From an uncultured Opitutia bacterium (GTDB lineage: Bacteria; Verrucomicrobiota; Verrucomicrobiia; Opitutales; Opitutaceae): DNA of 64,000 nt. This document shows positions 18,253-25,683 of this stretch, in pieces. Under the pieces are notes generated by a model. That model did no database searches. It saw only the letters and a list, made by a program, of their open reading frames with translations, and was not told where the DNA came from. Position 1 is the first letter of the stretch. Each line of letters opens with the position of its first letter. The stretch spans positions 62,001 to 126,000 of the forward strand of contig CAIMAQ010000040.1 in assembly GCA_903839035.1 (NCBI GenBank). The letters are read 5' to 3'. The translations under genes and the position numbers were made by a program.

Positions 18253-18341
18253 AGTCCAAGTAACCCAATAGGTTACTTGGACTTGGAGTCGCCTTGGTAA
18301 CCGAAATCCGCTTCCCGCAATGTGTCACCTATTGGGTTACA
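18253..18341. repeat. Inverted pair of CCCAATAGG/CCTATTGGG palindromes, locus B
   Basis: The left palindrome has perfect 13-bp arms (18253-18265 and 18271-18283) around the 5-bp centre CAATA, core GTAACC-CAATA-GGTTAC. The right copy, TGTCACCTATTGGGTTACA (18323-18341), is identical to 8368-8386. The pair lies between the convergent Xer gene and hemL. The palindromes point the opposite way round from locus A. Confidence 0.8.
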
Positions 18342-18403
18342 TTCCCCGGCGATCCAGGGATTCTCTGCCGCAAGGGCAGCAAGTGGCGAGGCCACCGACT
18401 CAG

Positions 18404-19681
18404 CTACAATCCCTTGATCGAGGCCGTGAAAACCTCGCAGGCGCGGTCGATGGCGGCGCCTTCGTGGGCGGTGCTGATGAAGCCGGCCTCGTAGGCGCTG
18501 GGTGCGAGGTAAACGCCGCCGTCGAGGCAGGCATGGAAAAAGCGGGAGAATATCTTCGCGTCTCCCTGCATGGCGGTGGTCAGGTCGCGGACGGGCGTCG
18601 GCGTGAAGAAGATGCTGAACATCGAGCCGCACTGCGGGACCTGGACCGGGATCCCCTTGGCCTTCGCGGCGGCGAGGACGGCGTCGCGCAGTTGGCGACC
18701 GAGAGTGTCGAGGCGCGCGTAGGGGTTCAGTTCCTCGAGGAGCTTGAGGCCAGCGATGCCGGCGGCCATGGCGAGCGGGTTGCCGCTGAGCGTGCCGGCC
18801 TGGTAAACCGGGCCGAGCGGGGCGAGGTAGTCCATGACATCGGCCCGACCGCCGAACGCACCGACGGGCAGGCCGCCGCCGATGATCTTGCCGAGGCAGG
18901 TGAGGTCAGGGGTGATCTTTTCGCGTTCCTGCACGCCGCCCTTGGCGATGCGGAAGCCGGTCATGACCTCGTCAAAAATAAGCAGCGCACCGTGTTTCGT
19001 GCAGGCCGCGCGGACGTGGGCGAGGTAGCCCGGGTCGGGCATGATGAAGCCGACATTGCCGCAGTACGCCTCGAGGATGACGCAGGCGATCTGGCCGGGA
19101 TTGGCGGCAAAGCCGGCGTCGAGCGCGGCGGTGTCGTTGTAGGCCAGCACGACGGTCTCGCGGGCGAAAGACGCCGGGACGCCGGCACTGTCAGGATTGC
19201 CGTGGGTGAGGGCGCCGGAACCAGCCTTGATGAGGAGTGAGTCGGAGTGGCCGTGGTAGCAGCCGGCAAACTTGATGATCTTGTCCCGCTTGGTGAAACC
19301 GCGGGCGAGCCGGATGGCGGACATGGTCGCCTCGGTGCCGCTGTTGCACATGCGGACCTTCTGGATCGAGGGGACGAACTTCACGATGAGCTCGGCCATC
19401 TCGACTTCGTACGGATTAGGCGTGCCGAACGACGTGCCGTTCTCGAGCGCCGTGGCGATGGCGGCTTTGATTTTGGGATGGTTGTGTCCGTGGATCGCCG
19501 GACCCCACGTGCAGACAAAGTCGATCAGCTCGCGGTCATCCGCCGTCGTGAGGGTGGCGCCCTGAGCCTTCTTCACGAAGAACGGCGCGCCACCGACGGA
19601 GCGGAAGGCCCGGACGGGGGAGTTTACGCCGCCTGGTATGAGCTGGAGCGCGCGGGTGAAGAGGTCGTTGGAGGCTGACAT
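18404..19681 (-). CDS. hemL: Glutamate-1-semialdehyde 2,1-aminomutase
   Basis: PLP enzyme making 5-aminolevulinate from glutamate-1-semialdehyde, the C5 entry to tetrapyrroles. The start at 19681 ([26 protein letters not shown]) matches the family; 19693 would only add four residues. Other signatures are [33 protein letters not shown] and the PLP-lysine segment [17 protein letters not shown]. Where most relatives have EPV/AGNMG it has [10 protein letters not shown], a small change next to the active site. Its ATG lies 13 bp after the nadE stop, so the two genes form one transcript. Confidence 0.94.
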   Translation of the reverse strand: MSASNDLFTRALQLIPGGVNSPVRAFRSVGGAPFFVKKAQGATLTTADDRELIDFVCTWGPAIHGHNHPKIKAAIATALENGTSFGTPNPYEVEMAELIVKFVPSIQKVRMCNSGTEATMSAIRLARGFTKRDKIIKFAGCYHGHSDSLLIKAGSGALTHGNPDSAGVPASFARETVVLAYNDTAALDAGFAANPGQIACVILEAYCGNVGFIMPDPGYLAHVRAACTKHGALLIFDEVMTGFRIAKGGVQEREKITPDLTCLGKIIGGGLPVGAFGGRADVMDYLAPLGPVYQAGTLSGNPLAMAAGIAGLKLLEELNPYARLDTLGRQLRDAVLAAAKAKGIPVQVPQCGSMFSIFFTPTPVRDLTTAMQGDAKIFSRFFHACLDGGVYLAPSAYEAGFISTAHEGAAIDRACEVFTASIKGL

Positions 19682-19694
19682 ATCGTAAGTCAAT

Positions 19695-21344
19695 TTAGCC
19701 CATGTATTTCTGGACGATCGGGATACGGCGGCCGACGCCGAAGGCGAGGGGCGTGATCTTCAGGCCCGGTGCGGCCTGCTTTCGCTTGTATTCGTTGAGG
19801 TCCACCTTGCGGACGACGTCGCTGACGACGGCCTCGGGAAAGCCCTGGACAACGAGGTCGCGGCGGGAGAGACCTTCCTCGACGTAGCCGTGGAGGAGGG
19901 CGTCGAGCATATCGTAGGGCGGAAGGCTGTCCTGGTCGGTCTGACCGGGGCGCAGCTCGGCACTGGGGGCCTTGTCGATGGTGTTCCGCGGGATGATTTC
20001 CTTTTCCCGGTTGATCCAGCGGGAGAGGGCGTAGACCTGCGTCTTGAACACGTCGGAAATGACCGCAAGGCCGCCGCACATGTCGCCGTAGAGCGTGCAG
20101 TAGCCGACGGCCACTTCGCTCTTGTTGCCAGTCGTGAGGAGGAGGGAGCCGAACTTGTTCGAGAGCGCCATCATGAGGACGCCGCGGATGCGGGCCTGGA
20201 TGTTCTCCTCGGCGACATCGCGCGGGCGGCCGGTGAAGAGCGGACCAAGCGAGTGTTCCGTGGCGGCGACAGCGTCGGCGATGGTGATTGTTTCGAAGCG
20301 GATACCGAGATTCTCCGCGAGAATGCGGGCGTCGTCGCGGGAGTGTTGCGAGGAAATCGTCGAGGGCAGGGAGACACCGACGATGTTTTCCTTGCCGAAG
20401 GCGTCGGCGGCGATGACGGCGACGAGCGCTGAGTCGATGCCACCGGAGAGTGCGACCAAGGCGCGTTGGAAGCCACTCTTGTGCGCGTAATCGCGCAGGC
20501 CGAGGACGAGGGCGGCGTACATGTCGGGCATCTCGGCTTGGTCAAAACTGGGCGCGAAGGCGCCGGCCTTGGGTGCAGCGGCAGTGTCCACGACGCGCAG
20601 CTCCTCGGCGAAAGAGGCCAGTCCGGCGATGAGCTTGCCGGTGGCGTCGCAGACATGGCTGCGGCCGTCGAAGATGAGCTCGTCGTTGCCGCCCACTGAG
20701 TTGACGTAGGCGACCGGGCAGCCGAGCGACTTGACGGCGTCGATGACGAGTTTCTGACGAAGGTTTTCCTTGTCGTGGTGCCACGGGCTGGCCGAGACGT
20801 TCAGCATCAGGTCGCACTTCTGTGCCGCGAGCTGCTCGAGCGGCATCTGGCCGCTGTAGAGCCGGCGGGTGCTGATCATCGGGTGCGTCCAGATGTCTTC
20901 GCAAATCGTGATGCCGATTCGCACGCCTTGGTGCACGACGACCGTGGGTGCGGTGGCGGGCTCGAAGTAGCGGTCCTCGTCAAAGACGTCGTAGGTCGGC
21001 AGGAGACACTTGCGGGCGGTGGCGGTGACCTTGCCGCGGTGGCAGAAGGCGGCGGAGTTGTAGAACGGGCGGCCCTGACCGGTCGGGTTGAGCTCGACCG
21101 TGCCAATCAGCGCCGGCACGTCGCCCACGGCGGCGGCGATCTGGGCGAGCGACTCGACGATGTCGGGCACGAAGCGGCGCTTGAAGAGCAGGTCGCGCGG
21201 CGGGTAGCCGCAGACGGCGAGTTCGGGAAAGACCACGAGCTCGGCCCCTTGCGCGACGAGGGAAGCGTAGGCTTCCAGAATGCGACGGCGGTTGCCGGCG
21301 AGGTCGCCAACGATCGGGTTAAGCTGGGCTAGGCCGAGACGCAT
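19695..21344 (-). CDS. nadE: Glutamine-dependent NAD+ synthetase
   Basis: Makes NAD+ from deamido-NAD+, ATP and glutamine. The 549-residue protein has an N-terminal nitrilase-type glutaminase (about 1-260) with catalytic Glu in [12 protein letters not shown], Lys in [14 protein letters not shown] and Cys in [10 protein letters not shown]. The C-terminal synthetase domain (about 270-549) carries the PP-loop LSGGIDSAL and the conserved [19 protein letters not shown]. It is transcribed with hemL and is divergent from maf across a three-plus-three 9-bp repeat. Confidence 0.95.
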   Translation of the reverse strand: MRLGLAQLNPIVGDLAGNRRRILEAYASLVAQGAELVVFPELAVCGYPPRDLLFKRRFVPDIVESLAQIAAAVGDVPALIGTVELNPTGQGRPFYNSAAFCHRGKVTATARKCLLPTYDVFDEDRYFEPATAPTVVVHQGVRIGITICEDIWTHPMISTRRLYSGQMPLEQLAAQKCDLMLNVSASPWHHDKENLRQKLVIDAVKSLGCPVAYVNSVGGNDELIFDGRSHVCDATGKLIAGLASFAEELRVVDTAAAPKAGAFAPSFDQAEMPDMYAALVLGLRDYAHKSGFQRALVALSGGIDSALVAVIAADAFGKENIVGVSLPSTISSQHSRDDARILAENLGIRFETITIADAVAATEHSLGPLFTGRPRDVAEENIQARIRGVLMMALSNKFGSLLLTTGNKSEVAVGYCTLYGDMCGGLAVISDVFKTQVYALSRWINREKEIIPRNTIDKAPSAELRPGQTDQDSLPPYDMLDALLHGYVEEGLSRRDLVVQGFPEAVVSDVVRKVDLNEYKRKQAAPGLKITPLAFGVGRRIPIVQKYMG

Positions 21345-21421
21345 GGTGGAAATTGGAACCGGAAAACGTGGACGTGTTTCCTCGTGCTGACAACTCGCAA
21401 GCTGACTGCGCCGGACATTTA

Positions 21422-21503
21422 ACCGCGAAGGACGCTAAGCTCGCGAAGTTCTGCCCCGGCAGGGTCGACTCCGGACCTTGGCGTGTTTCGCGTCCTTTGC
21501 GGA
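21422..21503. repeat. Inverted arms of three 9-bp units each, between nadE and maf
   Basis: Units ACCGCGAAG, GACGCTAAG and CTCGCGAAG (21422-21448) face the inverse of CACGCCAAG, GACGCGAAA and TCCGCAAAG (21477-21503) across 28 bp. The architecture is that of 16551-16617 and 28256-28337. The remaining intergenic DNA (21345-21421, 21504-21606) shows no gene. Confidence 0.85.
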
Positions 21504-21606
21504 GGACTAATCAGGCGATTGGGCCACTCGCGAGAACTCCGGGTGACTTCAACCTCCGACTTTCCCCTTTCAACTGCCGCGGGCCGTGGCTTTGCTGGCG
21601 GCCCTC

Positions 21607-22182
21607 ATGGCCGACAAACTGATCCTCGCCTCCGCCTCGCCGCGCCGCCGCGAATTGCTCGCCCAGCTGGGCGTAAAGTTTGAGGTCGTGGTGGCGGACG
21701 TCACCGAGCACGAGGATCCGACCACCGAACCCCGGAAAATGGTCACGCACAACGCCGCGCTGAAGGCTGACTGGGTCGCTGCGCGACACCCGGAGGTATT
21801 CGTCCTCGGCGCGGACACGACGGTGTTCATTGACCAGACGGTCTTGAACAAGCCCCGTGACCTGACCGAGGCGCGGGCCATGCTCAAGCGACTGGCCGGG
21901 CGGACGCATACGGTGTTCACCGGCGTGGCGCTGCGCCGTCAGCGGGACGGAATCAAGGTGGATGAGGGCGTCACGAGCGAGGTGACCTTCCGGCCGCTGG
22001 ATGACGCCACCATTGACGCTTATTTCCAGGTCGTGAACCCCCTCGACAAGGCGGGTGCCTACGGGATTCAGGAGGGCCGGGAGCTGATTATCGCCGGCTG
22101 GGAGGGGTCGTTTACGAATATTATGGGCCTGCCGATGGAAGCGACGAAACAAATTTTGACGAGTTGGGGTCTGGTGGGCTGA
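21607..22182 (+). CDS. maf: Maf-family nucleotide pyrophosphatase
   Basis: Hydrolyses non-canonical or modified nucleoside triphosphates (dTTP/UTP or m7GTP class) to monophosphates. The ATG at 21607 gives MADKLILASASPRRRELL, with the family's SxSPRR phosphate-binding motif. Further conserved parts are LGADTTVFI (catalytic Asp), NKPRDLTEARAML, GRTHTVFTGVAL and DKAGAYGIQE. The 191-residue length is typical. Together with mutS and mazG in this window, it fits genome maintenance, but they are in different transcripts. Confidence 0.93.
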   Translation: MADKLILASASPRRRELLAQLGVKFEVVVADVTEHEDPTTEPRKMVTHNAALKADWVAARHPEVFVLGADTTVFIDQTVLNKPRDLTEARAMLKRLAGRTHTVFTGVALRRQRDGIKVDEGVTSEVTFRPLDDATIDAYFQVVNPLDKAGAYGIQEGRELIIAGWEGSFTNIMGLPMEATKQILTSWGLVG

Positions 22183-22208
22183 CTGAGCCCTGTCCAGCGG
22201 TCGCAACC

Positions 22209-23321
22209 ATGAGCCAAACCATTGTCACCCCTCCTCTTTCGCACACCGTGCGGCGCGCCCTCGCGCGCATGTGGGAGGAACCGGAGTCGCGCTCCATCCT
22301 GATTGGCATCGTGGGCACGATCCTGGTCCACCTGCTGCTGATGTTCATCGGTCCGGTCCTGCTGCGCAACGACCCGACCCAGGCGGTCGTCCGCCCGCAC
22401 GCGCAGCCGCGACAGTTCAGCATCCAGCTCGCGCCGGAGATGTACAAGCCGCCGGCGAAGCCGCGGATACCCAAGCAGTTTGTCGAGACCAACCCCGACA
22501 AGCCGGAGGACGTGCCGGACAAGACCAACAATTTCGCCTCCCGCAACCAGCAGGTCGCGCAGGAGAAACCCACGCCCAACGGCAAGAGCGACCGCCCCGC
22601 GATGGAAGGGGAGAAGGACCTCCATTCCACGCAGATCGTTTCGGGCCAGCTCCAAAAGCCGATGGAACAGACCCCGGTGCCGCCGACCCCCGTGGCGCCG
22701 ACCGAGTCCAAGTTGACCGCCCCCCGGCAGGAACAGACCCCGTTGAGCGGCTATGAAAAGAAAATCGGCGCCGCGGACGGCGGTTATGGCAGCAACATCG
22801 CGAATCCGTCCGATGCGCCCAAGGACATCCCCAACAAGATTGACGGCCTGAAAAACGTGCCGCTCATCGAAGGGGCGACCGACAGCCAGCAGGCAATTGA
22901 CCCGCATCATCCGCGCGCCCGGCCGCAAATCGTGAAATCGATTCAGGCCCGCCCGGCGATTTTTGCCGAAAACAAGGTCGGCACCCAGAATACCGGCCTC
23001 ATCGGCGTCAGTGCGGAGTTCAGCAATTACGGCGCGTACCTCCAGAAAATGGTGGAGATCGTGCAGGTGCAGTTTGACCGGCTGAACGACGAAAGCCGGA
23101 TCTATCCGCCGTCCGGCAGCATCGTCATCGTGAAGTTCATCCTCAACGACCAGGGGCAGATCGCCCGCATCATCAGCGTCGAGAACAAGGCGACGGACGC
23201 CGCGGCCCGCCTCTGCACCAGCGCCATCACCATCCCGTCGCCCTACGGTCCGTGGACGGATGACATGAAGGCGATGCTCGGCAAGGAGCAGGAGCTGACC
23301 TACGAGTTTTTCTACCGGTGA
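22209..23321 (+). CDS. TonB-like energy transducer protein
   Basis: A 370-residue protein anchored by one N-terminal helix (about residues 32-52) with a proline/lysine-rich periplasmic middle (PPAKPRIPKQF, PVPPTPVAP) and a C-terminal TonB-like domain (about 290-370). The start at 22209 (MSQTIVTPPLSHTV) is chosen for position after maf (26 bp) and a normal cytoplasmic head before the helix. It should couple inner-membrane proton motive force to outer-membrane transport, but no ExbB/ExbD is adjacent; the ExbB-ExbD pair of this window is 13 kb away with its own TonB-like protein. The final GTGA overlaps the next gene's start. Confidence 0.7.
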   Translation: MSQTIVTPPLSHTVRRALARMWEEPESRSILIGIVGTILVHLLLMFIGPVLLRNDPTQAVVRPHAQPRQFSIQLAPEMYKPPAKPRIPKQFVETNPDKPEDVPDKTNNFASRNQQVAQEKPTPNGKSDRPAMEGEKDLHSTQIVSGQLQKPMEQTPVPPTPVAPTESKLTAPRQEQTPLSGYEKKIGAADGGYGSNIANPSDAPKDIPNKIDGLKNVPLIEGATDSQQAIDPHHPRARPQIVKSIQARPAIFAENKVGTQNTGLIGVSAEFSNYGAYLQKMVEIVQVQFDRLNDESRIYPPSGSIVIVKFILNDQGQIARIISVENKATDAAARLCTSAITIPSPYGPWTDDMKAMLGKEQELTYEFFYR

Positions 23322-24082
23322 GCGCAGCGCCGGAAAGCTTCTGGGCGGAACTGCCGCTCGGCCGTGGGGTGACACTGATCGCGCACGATGCCAATGGGCT
23401 GGCGGCGTTCGACAAGCCCGCGGGCGTGCTCTCGCATCCCAACGCCGGCGGGGATGAGCCCCGCTCGCTCCTGACCGTGCGCTACATGCTGGAGGGAGAG
23501 TTTTTCCAATGGGCGCCGGTGAAGGGTGGGCCCCTGCTGAAACTCTGGCTGCTCAACCGGCTCGACTCCGCCACCTCGGGCGTGGTGCTCGCCGCCGCGG
23601 ACGAGAAACTGGCGCAGGAGATCCGGGCGCAGTTCAAGCGAAAGCAGGTGAAAAAAGTTTACCAGGCGCTGGTGTTTGGGGCGCCGCGACCGCCGGTCGA
23701 ATTGTGGAAGGATACCCTGGCCGTGGTGAAGAAGGGTGGGCAGGTCCGGGCCGCGCTGGGCACGGGTCGTGTGCCGGCCGAGTGCAAGATGAGCCTGACC
23801 CGCACCGGCCGGGGTGAGCCGCGGGTGTCGCTCCTGCGCCTCGAGCCGCACACCGGCCGGAGCCACCAGCTCCGCGCGCAGTGCGCCAAGCGCGGCATGC
23901 CGATCGTGGGCGACCAGACGTACGGAAATTTTCCCCGCAACCGGGAGTACGCGAAGACGGTCAAGACGAAGCGGATGTTCCTCCATTCGCTCGAAACGGC
24001 GTTTGAGTATGAGTTCAACGGCAAGCCTTACCGCTTCGCCGCGTCGGCGCCGCTGCCGGCGGAGTTTACGGCGGTGCTGTAG
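23318..24082 (+). CDS. RluA-family RNA pseudouridine synthase
   Basis: Converts specific uridines of rRNA or tRNA to pseudouridine. The GTG start at 23318 overlaps the previous stop codon (GTGA). The catalytic motif is LLNRLDSATSGVVLA, with Asp in RLDxxTSG at about residue 73, preceded by the domain entry FDKPAGVLSHP. LEPHTGRSHQLRAQCA and GMPIVGDQTYG are the usual RluA motifs. There is no N-terminal S4 domain. The target base cannot be named. Confidence 0.88.
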   Translation: MSAAPESFWAELPLGRGVTLIAHDANGLAAFDKPAGVLSHPNAGGDEPRSLLTVRYMLEGEFFQWAPVKGGPLLKLWLLNRLDSATSGVVLAAADEKLAQEIRAQFKRKQVKKVYQALVFGAPRPPVELWKDTLAVVKKGGQVRAALGTGRVPAECKMSLTRTGRGEPRVSLLRLEPHTGRSHQLRAQCAKRGMPIVGDQTYGNFPRNREYAKTVKTKRMFLHSLETAFEYEFNGKPYRFAASAPLPAEFTAVL

Positions 24083-24096
24083 GGTGGGCCGCGGGA

Positions 24097-24125
24097 TTGA
24101 CAAGGGCAGGGCCCGCAGGCACTGC
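24097..24125 (+). promoter_or_regulatory. Candidate promoter of the DAHP synthase leader
   Basis: A perfect TTGACA (24097-24102) lies 30 bp before the leader GTG. At 17-18 bp spacing the -10 hexamer is poor (around CACTGC/ACTGCT, 24120-24126). If used, transcription would start close to the GTG itself, so the leader mRNA may be nearly leaderless. Inference from spacing only. Confidence 0.4.
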
Positions 24126-24132
24126 TTCGGCC

Positions 24133-24219
24133 GTGAACCGCTTCAGCGCCTATTACTTTAGCTTCGCTTTCCGGGGGTATTTTACCCGGAAAAACCAAGG
24201 CGGCTGTCGCGAAAACTGA
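24133..24219 (+). CDS. Phe/Tyr-rich attenuator leader peptide for DAHP synthase
   Basis: A 28-codon frame (GTG start, TGA at 24217-24219) too short for usual gene calling. Eight codons are aromatic: Phe4, Tyr7, Tyr8, Phe9, Phe11, Phe13, Tyr16, Phe17, with the core YYFSFAF at residues 7-13. No Trp codon is present. The frame ends just after the 5' arm of an antiterminator hairpin and 73 bp before the DAHP synthase ATG. In known attenuators such peptides sense charged tRNA by ribosome stalling, so this one should report Phe and Tyr supply. The peptide itself is probably not functional. The start codon is inferred; a TTG at 24097 is in the same frame. Confidence 0.8.
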   Translation: MNRFSAYYFSFAFRGYFTRKNQGGCREN

Positions 24220-24269
24220 GTCCACCCCAATTTCGCAAAACAAGCCGCCCCCTCCCGGGCGGCTTTTTT
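24199..24269 (+). promoter_or_regulatory. Transcription attenuator (antiterminator/terminator switch) of DAHP synthase
   Basis: Two exclusive structures share one segment. Antiterminator: GGCGGCT (24199-24205) with AGCCGCC (24243-24249) and GCGAAA (24209-24214) with TTTCGC (24231-24236), a 7-bp plus 6-bp helix. Terminator: AAGCCGCCC (24242-24250) with GGGCGGCTT (24257-24265). The 5' antiterminator arm lies in the last codons of the leader peptide, so a ribosome finishing translation masks it and termination follows, while a ribosome stalled at the Phe/Tyr codons leaves it free. A further hairpin TTTCCGGG/CCCGGAAA (24168-24192) may serve as pause site. Confidence 0.85.
24242..24269 (+). terminator. 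Intrinsic terminator of the attenuator
   Basis: Stem AAGCCGCCC (24242-24250), six-base loop, GGGCGGCTT (24257-24265), with a run of six T (24264-24269). It ends 23 bp before the DAHP synthase ATG, so it would stop the transcript before the gene. Confidence 0.92.
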
Positions 24270-24292
24270 GTTAACCTCGAAACGCCTCCGTC

Positions 24293-25333
24293 ATGATCCT
24301 CCCCAAAACCAACCGTCTCACCGCTGAACAACTGACCGAAATCACCGCGATCGTCGGCGAGTTCGGCTGCAAGATCCAACCCATCATCGGGGCCGTGCGG
24401 ACGATCTACGCGATCGTGGGCGACGAGCGCGACGAGCTGATGATCAACCGGCTCGAGGGTCTGGCCTATGTGGACCGCATCGACCGGATCCAGTCGCCGT
24501 TCAAGCTGATGGACAAACGCTCCGATCTCGCGAGCCACCGCCTCCAGCTCGGCGGCGTGACGCTGGGCGAGCAACTGCTGGTGATCGCGGGCGCGTGCAC
24601 CATCGACCCGAAGAATCCCAACTATTTCTACGAGACCGCCGCAGCGGTGAAGGAAGCCGGCGCTCACGTGCTGCGCGGCGGCGTGTGGAAGCCGCGGACG
24701 AATCCGTACGCGTTCCAGGGCGACGTGAAGTCGCTGGACATCCTGATGGAGGCCTCGCGCCGCACGGGCCTGCCGGTGGACACCGAGGTCATGGAAGACA
24801 ACCACATCAAGCTGGCGCTCGACGCCGGCGTGCACTCGCTGCAGGTCGGTGCGCGCAATGCGCTCAATTACTCGCTGCTGCGGTCCATCGGCCGGGCGAT
24901 CGCGGAAAAGGACACCTGCGTCCTGCTCAAGCGCAGCATCCACATGGGGTCGCTGGCGGAGTTCATCTCGGCGGCGGAATACATCGCGGCGTTTGGCAAC
25001 CCGAACGTCATCCTCTGTCCGCGCGGCACTTCGCCGACTCTCGACGGCTACCGCAACCATCCCGACGAAAGCATCACGCCGCTACTCAAGGAAAAGACCT
25101 GGGCGCCGGTCGTGATCGATCCGTCCCACTCGGTGGGCAAGGCCGTCTATGTTCCCGCCTGCGCGCTCGCGGCCGTGGCGTACGGCGCGGACGGACTCTG
25201 CATCGAGTCGCATGTCAGCCCGAGCCACGGCATTGGTGACGATCCGAAGCAGGCGGTGACACCCGACGTGCTGAAGGAGATCATCAAGCAGGCCAAGCAG
25301 CTGTGGACACTGCGCCACGGCACCGCGAACTGA
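24293..25333 (+). CDS. aroF: 3-deoxy-7-phosphoheptulonate (DAHP) synthase, type I-beta with N-terminal regulatory domain
   Basis: First enzyme of the shikimate pathway, joining phosphoenolpyruvate and erythrose 4-phosphate. The 346-residue protein has a small N-terminal ferredoxin-like domain (about 1-70, beginning MILPKTNRLTAEQLTEI), known from the Thermotoga enzyme to bind Phe/Tyr for feedback control, then the barrel of the KDO8P-synthase-like type I-beta class. Active-site stretches include VIAGACTI, LRGGVWKPRTNPYAFQG, NVILCPRGTSPTL, VVIDPSHSVGK and DGLCIESHVSP. The gene sits behind a Phe/Tyr leader-peptide attenuator, so enzyme activity and transcription would both respond to aromatic amino acids. 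Confidence 0.94.
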   Translation: MILPKTNRLTAEQLTEITAIVGEFGCKIQPIIGAVRTIYAIVGDERDELMINRLEGLAYVDRIDRIQSPFKLMDKRSDLASHRLQLGGVTLGEQLLVIAGACTIDPKNPNYFYETAAAVKEAGAHVLRGGVWKPRTNPYAFQGDVKSLDILMEASRRTGLPVDTEVMEDNHIKLALDAGVHSLQVGARNALNYSLLRSIGRAIAEKDTCVLLKRSIHMGSLAEFISAAEYIAAFGNPNVILCPRGTSPTLDGYRNHPDESITPLLKEKTWAPVVIDPSHSVGKAVYVPACALAAVAYGADGLCIESHVSPSHGIGDDPKQAVTPDVLKEIIKQAKQLWTLRHGTAN

Positions 25334-25394
25334 CCCTGGCAAGTGTGTTAGCCAGGGTCTGCCCCGAGCATATCGGGCGTAAAGCCCGACCCAC
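25332..25394. repeat. Two hairpins after DAHP synthase, the second REP-like
   Basis: GACCCTGGC/GCCAGGGTC (25332-25340 and 25351-25359) forms a perfect 9-bp stem that begins inside the stop codon. A second hairpin (TCGGGC-GTAAA-GCCCGA, 25373-25389), read on the minus strand, is headed by GTGGG like the other REP-type elements. No T run follows either; they may still end or protect the transcript. Confidence 0.6.
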
Positions 25395-25408
25395 AACGGT
25401 GCACTAGG

Positions 25409-25669
25409 CTACTGCTGGAGCAGCTCGCGCATCTTGGCGACGCCGGCGTCATCGGCGATAAAAGCGACTGCCTGGATCAGCAGCGGATCCGCCCGCTGGA
25501 TCCGCATCGCCTCCAGCGCGGCATGGACCATCGCGCGACGCTGGATGCCCGGCAGGCGGAGGATATTCCTCAACTCCTCGCCGAATGAAGGGTCGGCCTT
25601 GGCCGCCAGCAGGAGCACGTTCGCGGGAGCACTGTCATCACCCGGCGGTGTCTGGGACGGGGAAGTCAT
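25409..25669 (-). CDS. Small protein of unknown function downstream of mutS
   Basis: An 86-residue soluble, mostly helical protein with a disordered, Pro/Ser-rich head (about 1-20) and no motif I recognise. It begins 14 bp after the mutS stop codon on the same strand, so it is probably read from the mutS transcript. The body (LRNILRLPGIQRRAMVHAAL) looks like an amphipathic helical bundle. No function is proposed. Confidence 0.6.
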   Translation of the reverse strand: MTSPSQTPPGDDSAPANVLLLAAKADPSFGEELRNILRLPGIQRRAMVHAALEAMRIQRADPLLIQAVAFIADDAGVAKMRELLQQ

Positions 25670-25683
25670 GCACGCGTGGCGAA

